The notes under the pieces were generated by a model, which saw only the letters and a program-made list of their open reading frames with translations, was not told the origin of the DNA and made no database searches. A stretch of DNA of 42,529 nt, from the NCBI GenBank assembly GCA_015233655.1, contig JADFXI010000011.1, positions 1 to 42,529 on the forward strand. Reading direction: 5' to 3'. This document shows positions 35,393 through 42,529 of this stretch, piece by piece. Source of the DNA: Nitrospirota bacterium. GTDB lineage: Bacteria; Nitrospirota; Thermodesulfovibrionia; Thermodesulfovibrionales; Dissulfurispiraceae. Position numbers and translations under genes: made by a program. Position 1 is the stretch's first letter. Each line of letters begins with the position of its first letter.

Positions 35393-36035
35393 ATATTCGC
35401 CGTCCCCAAATAATGACCCTTCGGGCAGGGAAGTGAAATTCTGTCCTGAATGCGGAAAGGAAATGATACAGCCGGCCAAGTATTGTCCTTACTGCGGACA
35501 TTCCCTTGAGAATGCCGCTAATCATGCAGGACAGGATTCACAGCCAAAACTACAGATTGAAGAACAGGATTTCATCGCATTTGCCGTCAACAATGCAGGT
35601 TACTATATGCATGAATTCCGCAAATTTAGAGTCGCTGGCATAGATGCCTTTTCCGCAACATGGAACTGGGCCGCATTTTTGGGCGGATTCGGGTGGATGC
35701 TCTACAGGAAAATGTATATGTGGGCAATCATCGCCTTCGTATTGTCCCTTATCCCATACCTGGGCCTGGCTGCCTGGATGGCCTTTGGCGCGGTCGCAAA
35801 TTATTTGTATTATGAGCACGCAAAAAAGAAGATCCTCGACATCAGAACAATACACCCTTCAGGCGATATTTCTGTGATCCTCTCTCACATCGGCGGAGTA
35901 AATAAATGGGTGCCTACTGCTGCGACAATTTTAACTATTCTGCTCTTACTGCTGTTTCTGGCCTTTTTTCTGCTGATCCCGTTTAGTTTCTATAATCTCT
36001 TCAATGTGTTCAAAGGGCAGTCGAAATATATTTAA
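35385..36035 (+). CDS. zinc-ribbon DUF2628-like membrane protein
   Basis: A 216-residue protein. An N-terminal zinc ribbon (CPECGKEMIQPAKYCPYCG, near 19-37) is followed by a linker and a DUF2628-like region with three hydrophobic segments (TWNWAAFLGGFGWMLYRKMY; WAIIAFVLSLIPYLGLAAW; a C-terminal LLLLLFLAFFLL stretch). ATG at 35385 overlaps the purB end; a longer in-frame start at 35331 lies deeper in purB and lacks conserved sequence. Function is unknown for this family; the ribbon would face the cytoplasm. Confidence 0.75.
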   Translation: MTEYSPSPNNDPSGREVKFCPECGKEMIQPAKYCPYCGHSLENAANHAGQDSQPKLQIEEQDFIAFAVNNAGYYMHEFRKFRVAGIDAFSATWNWAAFLGGFGWMLYRKMYMWAIIAFVLSLIPYLGLAAWMAFGAVANYLYYEHAKKKILDIRTIHPSGDISVILSHIGGVNKWVPTAATILTILLLLLFLAFFLLIPFSFYNLFNVFKGQSKYI

Positions 36036-36079
36036 CACCCCATGCCGTAACGGACAGAAGCGAATTCTCTCATACTGCG

Positions 36080-37321
36080 TTATGGCCAGACAGGGCCTGC
36101 ATACGTGCGATACTGCGGTCCTGTGGCCGCGCCGCTCAAGACAGTAACGGTGTTGCTGCCGTAATTTGCCACCCATACGTTGCCATTCGCGTCTATGGCG
36201 ATGCTGTCAGGGTTGTTGCCGACCGTATAAGTATTAAATACCACGCCATCGGGGCTTAACTGTGTAACAGTGTTGCCCGGGACGGTGGCGCTGCCGTAAT
36301 TGGCTACCCATACCATACCTGCCGAGTCTACGCAAACGGCATGTGCGCTGTTGACTGTATATGTGCCGACGAGTGCCCCGCTGGCGTTTAACTTAGTAAC
36401 GGAGTTGCCACCCTGATTTACCACCCACACATTGTTCCATGGATCAATTGCGATGCCGGATGGCTTAGCGCCGACCGCAAATGTGCCACCCAATACACCA
36501 CCGGAGTTCAATGCCGTAACGTTGTTGCTTCCGTAATTTGTCACCCACACATTGTTCGATGGATCAATAGCAATACCGGATGGGTTAGTACCGACTCCAT
36601 ATGTGCCGCCCAATGCCCCGCTGGCGCTTAATGCCATAACGCTGTTGCTTCCGTAATTTGTCACCCACACATTGTTCGAGCGGTCGATGAAAATAGCGGA
36701 TGGATTGGTGCCTACTCCATATGTGCCGCCGTATGCCCCTGTGGAGTATAAAACCGTAATATTGTTACCCCCGAAATTTGTTACCCATGTATTGCCGGAT
36801 GCGTCAATAGCAATAGCGGATGGATTGGTGCCTACATTATATGTACCAAGCAGAGCCCCGCTGGGGTTCAGCTCCGTAACATTGTTACTCCCGTAATTTG
36901 CCACCCACGCATTGCCGGATGCGTCAATAGCAATAGCGGATGGATTGGTGCCTACATTAAAAGTGGAAGCGGTAACACTTGTTACTGTAACACTAGAACC
37001 CGCAGACATACCTTGTTCACTGGCAGTAATAGTTGCAGTACCAGGACCTACAGCTGTAACAATGCCGCTTGCGTTAACAGTAGCGACCGCTGGATTGGAC
37101 GAACTCCATGAAACCTCAGAAGTTACGTCACCAATAAACCCGCTGGACTTTGATGCAGTCGCGCGGAACTGGATAGCAACATTTACGGCAATTTTGATAG
37201 CGGTGGGTTGTACGGCAATAGCGTATACTGTCGTTTTGGCTCCGCAACCCATGAATGCTACTGCCATTATAAAAAAAAGAGAAAGTGCAAACACTGTCTT
37301 GCGGCGGGTATTCATTATCAT
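36080..37321 (-). CDS. lipoprotein with Ig-like domain and seven-repeat propeller
   Basis: A 413-residue lipoprotein. A signal sequence ends in a lipobox (AFMGC, Cys near 25). A BIG2-type bacterial Ig-like domain follows (VSWSSSNPAVATVNASGIVT), then seven repeats of about 40 residues of the Vgb/NHL/YVTN kind (for example VGTNPSAIAIDASGNTWVTN). They should close a seven-bladed beta-propeller. Repeats are nearly exact 120-nt units at the DNA level; the sixth is irregular. It probably sits on the outer membrane or surface and binds a ligand or matrix. The ATG at 37321 has GAGG upstream; a GTG at 37330 is possible. The partner is unknown. Confidence 0.8.
   Translation of the reverse strand: MIMNTRRKTVFALSLFFIMAVAFMGCGAKTTVYAIAVQPTAIKIAVNVAIQFRATASKSSGFIGDVTSEVSWSSSNPAVATVNASGIVTAVGPGTATITASEQGMSAGSSVTVTSVTASTFNVGTNPSAIAIDASGNAWVANYGSNNVTELNPSGALLGTYNVGTNPSAIAIDASGNTWVTNFGGNNITVLYSTGAYGGTYGVGTNPSAIFIDRSNNVWVTNYGSNSVMALSASGALGGTYGVGTNPSGIAIDPSNNVWVTNYGSNNVTALNSGGVLGGTFAVGAKPSGIAIDPWNNVWVVNQGGNSVTKLNASGALVGTYTVNSAHAVCVDSAGMVWVANYGSATVPGNTVTQLSPDGVVFNTYTVGNNPDSIAIDANGNVWVANYGSNTVTVLSGAATGPQYRTYAGPVWP
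36135..36967 (-). repeat. tandem 120-bp coding repeats
   Basis: The propeller-coding DNA repeats with a 120-nt period. For example the same stretch recurs at 36541 and 36661, and near-identical blocks lie around 36781 and 36901. The high DNA identity of the central copies suggests recent duplication or gene conversion, and copy number may vary between strains. Confidence 0.7.
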
Positions 37322-37446
37322 TTCGTACACCTCAAATTGGACATAGGATTCTCAAAAGCCAGGTTATTTTAACAGTAGACGATGAAAAAGGGCAAAAAGT
37401 TACAAGCGGCACCTGACAAGCATCCTTGTTATGCTAGGAGAATGTA

Positions 37447-38427
37447 CTATGCATCCGGAAATGTCGGACGCGGATACAGACCAGCGGCTTTAAGTATCTC
37501 GGGCATGGCGCTCTCCCATTCTATCGCCTGTATATGAACGCCCCTGACCCCGGGGATTTCGAGCACCTGCTGGATCAGTTCGACCGCGATTTTTATGCCC
37601 TCTGCTTCCTGGGCCGCCTTGGCTTTCTTCTTATCGTCGCCTGCTGCATCCTTCACCTTGGTCATGCGTTCTATTAAAGCCTTCGGCACACTCACACCTG
37701 CTACTGATGCATCCATGTAGCGCAACATCATAGCGGTCCTCGGGACAATGATCCCGCCGAGGATGGCCGTACGCTCATGCAGGCCGAGCTTTCTGACTAT
37801 CTCCATCTGGGACTTGAACATTTCTATGTCGTAGATGCCCTGCGTCTGAATGAAATCAGCGCCTGCATCGACTTTCTTCTTAAGCCGGTGCGGCCGGTAA
37901 TCCATAGGTTCGCCGCCGGGAGTGAAGGCCGCTCCTATAAAAAATTCCGGCGGCACTTCGAGTTTGTCGCCGCCTTCCTGCAATGATTCGTCGCGCATTT
38001 TCTTGAGTATGCCGACAAGCTGTATGGAATCGACATCATAAACGTTCTTTGCGCCGGGGTGCCCTTTGAGCTTGCCTGCTGAGCTGAAAGACTGGTGATC
38101 GCCCGCTATACAGAGACAGTTCTTTATCCCCAGTGCGGCAGCGCCCAGAAGATCGGCTTGCATGGCTATACGATTGCGGTCCCTGCAGGTCATCTGCATA
38201 ACAGGCTCAAGGCCTTCTTTCAGGGCCAAATAAGCGGCGGCTATACTCGAAATGCGCACCACCGCTGTCTGGCAATCGGTGATGTTAGCCGCATCGCAAT
38301 AGCCTTTAAGAAGATTGGCCTTCTTTATAACTTCATGTGGATCTGCACTCATCGGAGGGCCTAATTCAGCCGTTACTGCCGGTTTTCCGCTAGCGATGAC
38401 TTTTTCGAGATTGCTTCCACTCTTCAT
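37447..38427 (-). CDS. metF: methylenetetrahydrofolate reductase, MetF family
   Basis: A 326-residue flavoprotein of the MetF family that reduces methylene- to methyl-tetrahydrofolate. TAELGPPMSADP at 19-30 carries the active-site Glu (E21). MTCRDRNRIAMQADLLGAAA and CLCIAGDHQ form the FAD-binding region, and FIQTQGIYD the later barrel motif. The family usually spans about 290-320 residues. It lies 18 nt downstream of metV, with hdrA and mvhD upstream, which is the layout of Wood-Ljungdahl methyl-branch enzymes rather than methionine biosynthesis. Confidence 0.9.
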   Translation of the reverse strand: MKSGSNLEKVIASGKPAVTAELGPPMSADPHEVIKKANLLKGYCDAANITDCQTAVVRISSIAAAYLALKEGLEPVMQMTCRDRNRIAMQADLLGAAALGIKNCLCIAGDHQSFSSAGKLKGHPGAKNVYDVDSIQLVGILKKMRDESLQEGGDKLEVPPEFFIGAAFTPGGEPMDYRPHRLKKKVDAGADFIQTQGIYDIEMFKSQMEIVRKLGLHERTAILGGIIVPRTAMMLRYMDASVAGVSVPKALIERMTKVKDAAGDDKKKAKAAQEAEGIKIAVELIQQVLEIPGVRGVHIQAIEWESAMPEILKAAGLYPRPTFPDA

Positions 38428-38445
38428 GTTATATATTTCCTCCGC

Positions 38446-39144
38446 CTAGGATTCTTTCTTTACGTTCTCGTCTTCGAGGTCTTTAATATGTTCGAGCACC
38501 ACCCTGCGCGGCCCTCCATGAGTTCCGCAGGCCCAGTTCCGCGGCGGTTGTATTTCGTACAGTTTCTCAAGGGTGCCGAGCTGCTTCATCCGCTCCACTA
38601 TCAAGAACCAGCCGCAATCGACTTCCTGGCTGATCTCGCATTTTCCTTTATTGGTGCCGCCGCACGGCCCGTTCATAAGTGATTTCGAGCATCGCGCAAC
38701 AGGACAAATTCCCCCTGTAAGGTGAAGTATGCAGTTGCCGCATCCGGCGCAGAGTTCAGTAAAAACACCGGCCTGGGGCACAGCGCCGAAAAACTCGGTA
38801 TTGATGCCGGGGTATACGGGAATATTGCCTATCCTTTCAGACAGGAAATTAACGCCTACGCCACACGCAGTTGATAACACCAGGTCATAGGTCTTGACCT
38901 CTTCCATAAGAGGCTCAAAAAATTCGGGCTCGCAATGCCTTTCAATCCCTGCGTGCTTTACTTCCATCTCCACCTGCTCTTCTGCAGCCTTTATCCGGAT
39001 CATAGATGCAAGTATCTCAGCCTCTTTGCTCCCTCCGGCATGGCAGATAGCAACGCAAGTATTACAGCCAAATACAAGCACTCTTTTAAAACCCTTGACC
39101 ATGTCCCATATTTCATCAAAAGGCTTCTGTTCGCCTACAATCAT
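38446..39144 (-). CDS. metV: MetV, methylene-THF reductase C-terminal (MTHFR_C) protein
   Basis: A 232-residue protein of the MTHFR_C/MetV type. FGCNTCVAICHAGG near 25-38 gives C27, C30 and C34; a second Cys cluster (CAGCGNC, then CPVARCSKSLMNGPCGG and GKC) should hold Fe-S centres. MetV is the small partner of MetF in acetogens and related bacteria, passing electrons to the MetF flavin. Its ATG overlaps the true stop of mvhD (ATGA at 39144-39141), which also supports read-through of the mvhD TGA. Confidence 0.9.
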   Translation of the reverse strand: MIVGEQKPFDEIWDMVKGFKRVLVFGCNTCVAICHAGGSKEAEILASMIRIKAAEEQVEMEVKHAGIERHCEPEFFEPLMEEVKTYDLVLSTACGVGVNFLSERIGNIPVYPGINTEFFGAVPQAGVFTELCAGCGNCILHLTGGICPVARCSKSLMNGPCGGTNKGKCEISQEVDCGWFLIVERMKQLGTLEKLYEIQPPRNWACGTHGGPRRVVLEHIKDLEDENVKKES

Positions 39145-39659
39145 TGCTGCTCACTCCTTTCTGACCCATCCGGTTTGCAGACTCCAAACCAGACAGGGGA
39201 TGGTCCGAGTGCGCGGATTCTCGCGGTAAACTCGGTGCAGATCTCTGCCCACCTGGGACCCATGGCCGCTGACAGGTTGTACATTTGCAAACGCGTGGGA
39301 TCAATGCCCAATTTTGACAATATCTTTTTTAGGTACTCGATGCGCCGTGCTGCATAAGCATTACCTTCCAGGTAATGACATTGGCCCTTTAGTCAACCAG
39401 CGGCAAAGACGCCGTCCACCCCCCGTTCAAAGGCCCTGAGCACATAGATGTGGTCAAGCTTCCCTGTACAGGGAAGGCGGATTACCTTAACATTCGACGG
39501 GTAGGAAAGACGCATGACACCGGCAAGGTCAGCTGCTGCGAATGCACAATAATGACAGGCAAAAGCCAGGATATTCGGCTCCCAGCCTTCCGGTATCTCG
39601 CGGGGCTTTTCGATCGATGAGCGGGGCTCAGGTGTGGCTGTCTCCGCGAGTTTGTCCAT
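39141..39659 (-). CDS. mvhD: MvhD-family iron-sulfur subunit, selenoprotein (Sec at 39393-39395)
   Basis: MvhD hands electrons between an NADH dehydrogenase or hydrogenase and HdrA. The first 88 residues have C35, C38 and C64 (PCTGKLD). Codon 89 is TGA where the family has Cys (GC....CHY). The same frame then reads LKGQCHYLEGNAYAARRIEY and on through LSAAMGPRWAEICTEFTARI to WFGVCKPDGSE, ending at TGA 39141-39143, overlapping metV. The total is 172 residues, a normal MvhD length. No other base change is needed, so TGA is read as selenocysteine; a SECIS-like hairpin lies just after it. GAGGAGG precedes the ATG. If the TGA were a true stop, the protein would lose half its conserved domain. Confidence 0.88.
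39359..39377 (-). promoter_or_regulatory. putative bacterial SECIS element in mvhD
   Basis: On the minus strand, CATTACC-TGGAA-GGTAATG forms a perfect 7-bp stem with a 5-nt loop. The loop starts 22 nt after the TGA, and its second base is G. This agrees with the bacterial SECIS rules (loop 16-37 nt from UGA, G within the first two loop bases). It would recruit SelB to insert selenocysteine. Confidence 0.8.
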
Positions 39660-39678
39660 TACTCAATCCTCCTCAAAA

Positions 39679-42529
39679 TTAACCGCCTACTACCCCTGCC
39701 TCGCACTCCACTGCTGCATCAATCATGGCCAACACCTGATCATCGCGGAAGTTGTTGACCTGAAATGCCTTGGCAGGACAAATGCCGGCGCAGATACCGC
39801 AACCCATGCATTTAACTTCATTATGCGCAACCTTGCCGTCTTCGCCGATATATGGCGAATCAAAGGGACATACCCTGAAGCAGCTCAGGCAGGACATGCA
39901 AAGGTCTTTTCTGTGCTTCGCTATAATGCCCGAAACCGCGAGCCTCTCATGCGACAGGATTACGCCTGCGCGTCCTGCGGCAGCCAGGGCCTGCGTAATC
40001 GTTTCGTCCAGGTTTTTTGGAGCATGGGCCAGACCGGCAACGAATATGCCTTCACTCGGAAAGTCGACCGGACGGAGCTTTACGTGCGCCTCAAGGAAGT
40101 ACCCATCCGTATTACGGGTGACTTTATACATCTCTCCAACTTTATCCGTAGTAGGGTGAGGCCTGAGTCCTGTCGAGAGCACTACCCAGTCGGCATCTAT
40201 AAGCAATTCCTTATTAAGCATATAATCCCAGGTCTTGACGTTGAGCCTGCCGCCCGATTGCATCACCTCAGGCTTTCTGTCTACATCATACCGGACAAAA
40301 ATAACCCCGAGGTCACGGGCTTTTCGATAATAATCTTCGCGAAGGCCATACGTGCGGATGTCCCTATAAATTATAAAGACCTGTGCAGAGGGGTCCTTCT
40401 CTTTTATGGCAATAGCGTTTTTGACGGCATCCTGGCAGCATATACGAGAACAGTATTGGGCAGGCTCTTCACGCGAACCGACGCATTGTATCATTACAAA
40501 CCGCTCGCCTGACTTCTGAGCGCCTCCCTCTGCAAGCCTCTTCTCAAGCTCCCGCTGAGTGACCACATGATCACTTTCTTTATAGAGATATTCAGACGGC
40601 TCGTATTCCACGCCGCCGATTGCTAATATGATCGCCCCGTGGTCAAATGCGCTTCCATCAGTAAGCATAGTTTTGAAATTGCCGACAAAGCCCTCGGTTT
40701 TTTTGACCTCGGTACCGGTGTGAACAGTAATCTGCTGGTTAGCCCTGACCTCGGCTATTCGCTCTTTGATAAATGCCTGGACATCATTGCCTTCGAGTGT
40801 GCGCCGGAGGTTGTTGACCAGGCCTCCGAGTTCATTCTCCTTCTCTACTATATGTACCTTAAATCCCTGATTCGCCAATGAGAGGGCCGCAGTCATACCC
40901 GCAACTCCGCCGCCGATTATCATGCATACAGGAGTAACTCCTACTGTCTCGGTCTTGATGGGCTCCTGAAGTCTCGACTTGGCAACCGCCATTTTAACGA
41001 TCTGCTTCGCCTTACGCGTCGCCTCTTCCTTTTGGCCCATGTGGCACCAGGAGCACTGCTCGCGGATGTCGGCAAGATCGAAAAGATATTTGTTCAGCCC
41101 TGCGTCACGGATGGTTTCCTGGAATAGCGGCTCATGTGTTCTGGGGGTGCAGGAGGCAATGACTATCCGGTTCAGGTTATTGTCCTTCACAGTCTGCTTA
41201 ATTACTTCCTGATTGTCCTGGGCGCATGCATAGATAGTATTTGTGGCATAGACGACGCCAGGCAGCTTTTTGGCCACCTCGACAACTTCATCTACTTTAA
41301 CTGTTCCAGCTATATTGGTCCCGCAGTGGCAAACAAATACGCCTATTCTCGGCTCTTCGCCGGTCAAGTCCTTTTCAGGAGGCAATTCTTTTTTTACTGC
41401 TTCCGTTCCTCTGGCCTCTCCCAAGAGTGCCATCGCCTCGCCTGCCACGGCGCTTCCCTGCATTACCGTATCAGGAATGTCCTTCGGCCCCTGGTACGTA
41501 CCTGTGACAAATATCCCTTCCCTGGAGGTCTCGACCGGCTGGAGCGGCGATGTCTTTGCAAAGAGATATTCGTTCGTTTCTATTCCGAATATATTTGCGA
41601 AGGCCTCGGCATCGCTGTGAGGCTGCAGCCCGACTGAAAGCACAACCATATCGAAGGTTTCATCAGCCAGCTTCCCGTCCTCAGTTGCATAGCGCATCAA
41701 GAGGTCTCCTGAGGCAGCGTCTTCCTTGACTGCGGATATCATGGCCCTCTGGTAGCGAACACCGTAGTCGTTCTTGGCACGCTCTACGTATTTGTCGAAG
41801 TCCTTACCGAAAGCCCTCATTTCCATGTAAAAGATAGTGGGCTCTATATTTTTGTCATGCTCTTTGGCAATGATCGACTGTTTGGTCGCGTACATGCAGC
41901 ATACAGATGAGCACCAGGGGTTTGCATTGTGAGGGTCCCTGGAACCGACGCACTGTATCCATGCCACTTTTCTAGGGTGCTTTCCATCGGACGGTCTTTT
42001 TACCTCGCCTTTGTACGGGCCTGATGCCGACAGGATACGCTCAAACTGGACGGAAGTAACCACATTAGGCCAGCGTCCCAGGCCGAGTTCCCCTCTGACT
42101 TTTGCATTGTACCGGTCAAGCCCGGGACCGAGAATAACTGAGCCTACGTTTACTTCTATGTCCCGGCCCTTGTCTTCGTAATTTATCGCCCCGGCCTTAC
42201 ATACCTTTTCGCAGCTGCGGCATACGCCCTTTGTAAGGAACAGGCAGTTCCTGGCGTCGATGGCCCTTGTGTTGGGAACGGCCTGCGGAAAGAGTGAGTA
42301 TATGGCCTTGCGCGTATTGAGTCCCTGGTCAAACTCGCTCGTTATCTTTTTGGGGCACTTTGCTTCGCAATCGGCGCAGCCGGTGCATTTGGCAGGATCT
42401 ACATACCTGGGGGCCAGCCTTATTCGGGCTTTGAAGTTCCCGGCCTCTCCCTCAACAGACAGCACTTCAGCCAGGGTATGAATCTCAATATTCAAGTGCC
42501 TGCCCACTTCCACCATCTTGGGCGAAATC
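39679..42529 (-). CDS. hdrA: HdrA-like double-module flavoprotein, 5' end cut by window
   Basis: At least 945 residues, still open at the window edge (PKMVEVGRH at the start is an internal HdrA motif). Module 1 is the end of an HdrA: CTGCADCEAKCPKK near 44-57, another Cys cluster near 89-106 and CVGSRDPHNANPWCSSVCC. Module 2 (from about residue 388) is a full HdrA: GVFVCHCGTNIAGTV, FAD-binding MIIGGGVAGMTAALSLANQG, a second CVGSREEPAQYCSRICC and two C-terminal 4Fe-4S motifs (CMSCLSCFRVCP, CMGCGICAGICP). HdrA centres flavin-based electron bifurcation. With MvhD, MetV and MetF downstream it likely couples methylene-THF reduction to ferredoxin or NADH. Confidence 0.88.
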   Translation of the reverse strand, partial: ISPKMVEVGRHLNIEIHTLAEVLSVEGEAGNFKARIRLAPRYVDPAKCTGCADCEAKCPKKITSEFDQGLNTRKAIYSLFPQAVPNTRAIDARNCLFLTKGVCRSCEKVCKAGAINYEDKGRDIEVNVGSVILGPGLDRYNAKVRGELGLGRWPNVVTSVQFERILSASGPYKGEVKRPSDGKHPRKVAWIQCVGSRDPHNANPWCSSVCCMYATKQSIIAKEHDKNIEPTIFYMEMRAFGKDFDKYVERAKNDYGVRYQRAMISAVKEDAASGDLLMRYATEDGKLADETFDMVVLSVGLQPHSDAEAFANIFGIETNEYLFAKTSPLQPVETSREGIFVTGTYQGPKDIPDTVMQGSAVAGEAMALLGEARGTEAVKKELPPEKDLTGEEPRIGVFVCHCGTNIAGTVKVDEVVEVAKKLPGVVYATNTIYACAQDNQEVIKQTVKDNNLNRIVIASCTPRTHEPLFQETIRDAGLNKYLFDLADIREQCSWCHMGQKEEATRKAKQIVKMAVAKSRLQEPIKTETVGVTPVCMIIGGGVAGMTAALSLANQGFKVHIVEKENELGGLVNNLRRTLEGNDVQAFIKERIAEVRANQQITVHTGTEVKKTEGFVGNFKTMLTDGSAFDHGAIILAIGGVEYEPSEYLYKESDHVVTQRELEKRLAEGGAQKSGERFVMIQCVGSREEPAQYCSRICCQDAVKNAIAIKEKDPSAQVFIIYRDIRTYGLREDYYRKARDLGVIFVRYDVDRKPEVMQSGGRLNVKTWDYMLNKELLIDADWVVLSTGLRPHPTTDKVGEMYKVTRNTDGYFLEAHVKLRPVDFPSEGIFVAGLAHAPKNLDETITQALAAAGRAGVILSHERLAVSGIIAKHRKDLCMSCLSCFRVCPFDSPYIGEDGKVAHNEVKCMGCGICAGICPAKAFQVNNFRDDQVLAMIDAAVECEAGVVGG

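Noticed and set aside
36044-36086. Possible terminator hairpin (GCCGTAACG with CGTTATGGC)
   Set aside because: Large loop of about 25 nt, one G-U pair, no T-tract, and it overlaps the end of the lipoprotein gene.
39393-39659. mvhD as an 88-residue gene ending at TGA
   Set aside because: The conserved second half of MvhD continues in the same frame with no other stop until the metV overlap, and a SECIS-like hairpin follows the TGA.
39634-40512. 292-residue plus-strand ORF
   Set aside because: Antisense shadow of hdrA with no recognisable domain.
1-42529. CRISPR arrays, tRNA and rRNA genes
   Set aside because: No regularly spaced direct repeats and no tRNA- or rRNA-like sequence were noticed; the 120-nt periodic region is protein-coding.

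Overview
The window comes from a Gram-negative, probably anaerobic bacterium. It encodes LptD and an LPS/O-antigen type surface-glycan cluster. It also carries a Wood-Ljungdahl methyl-branch module (MetF, MetV, HdrA, MvhD), many Fe-S proteins and paired phosphofructokinases. This mix suggests Nitrospirota (Thermodesulfovibrionia-like) or a neighbouring phylum; that placement is inference, since no rRNA or tRNA is present. Coding density is very high. No gene-free stretch exceeds 300 bases; the largest is 22939-23202, and most of it is an inverted-repeat element.

Layout. (1) 1-670: tail of an IS3-like transposase, an AT-rich orphan ORF and a dispersed-type inverted repeat. (2) 670-2306, minus strand: a Cys-rich 4Fe-4S protein and a YhcC-type radical SAM protein. 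(3) 2449-10077, plus strand: a central-carbon operon (divergent class II aldolase, divergent phosphoglycerate kinase, two different phosphofructokinases), then a TOPRIM protein, YraN, a class IV aminotransferase and DeoC. (4) 10137-22938: surface polysaccharide/LPS cluster with three GT4 and three GT9 glycosyltransferases, a polysaccharide deacetylase, an MsbA-like ABC exporter, an O-antigen ligase and a FkbM-like protein, interrupted by an antisense HD-GYP gene. (5) 22952-23121: MITE-like element with perfect 33-bp terminal inverted repeats. (6) 23203-26614: QueF, an RluA-type pseudouridine synthase, a second HD protein with an altered GYP motif, and TrpF. (7) 26777-36035: trpB-trpA-accD-folC-lptD-truB-purB and a zinc-ribbon membrane protein. 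(8) 36080-37321, minus: a lipoprotein with an Ig-like domain and a seven-repeat propeller. (9) 37447-42529, minus: hdrA (cut by the window edge), mvhD, metV, metF, for methylene-tetrahydrofolate reduction coupled to Hdr-type electron transfer.

The most notable observation is that mvhD is a selenoprotein gene that ordinary ORF calling cuts in half. An in-frame TGA at 39393-39395 lies where MvhD has a conserved Cys. Reading continues for 83 family-like residues to a stop overlapping metV, and a 7-bp stem-loop with a 5-nt loop sits 22 nt after the TGA, as expected of a bacterial SECIS. Other points are a trpB that seems to start at ATT behind a strong ribosome binding site (or carries a one-base deletion), several genes with promoters placed for leaderless mRNA, and the differing active-site residues of the two tandem phosphofructokinases.
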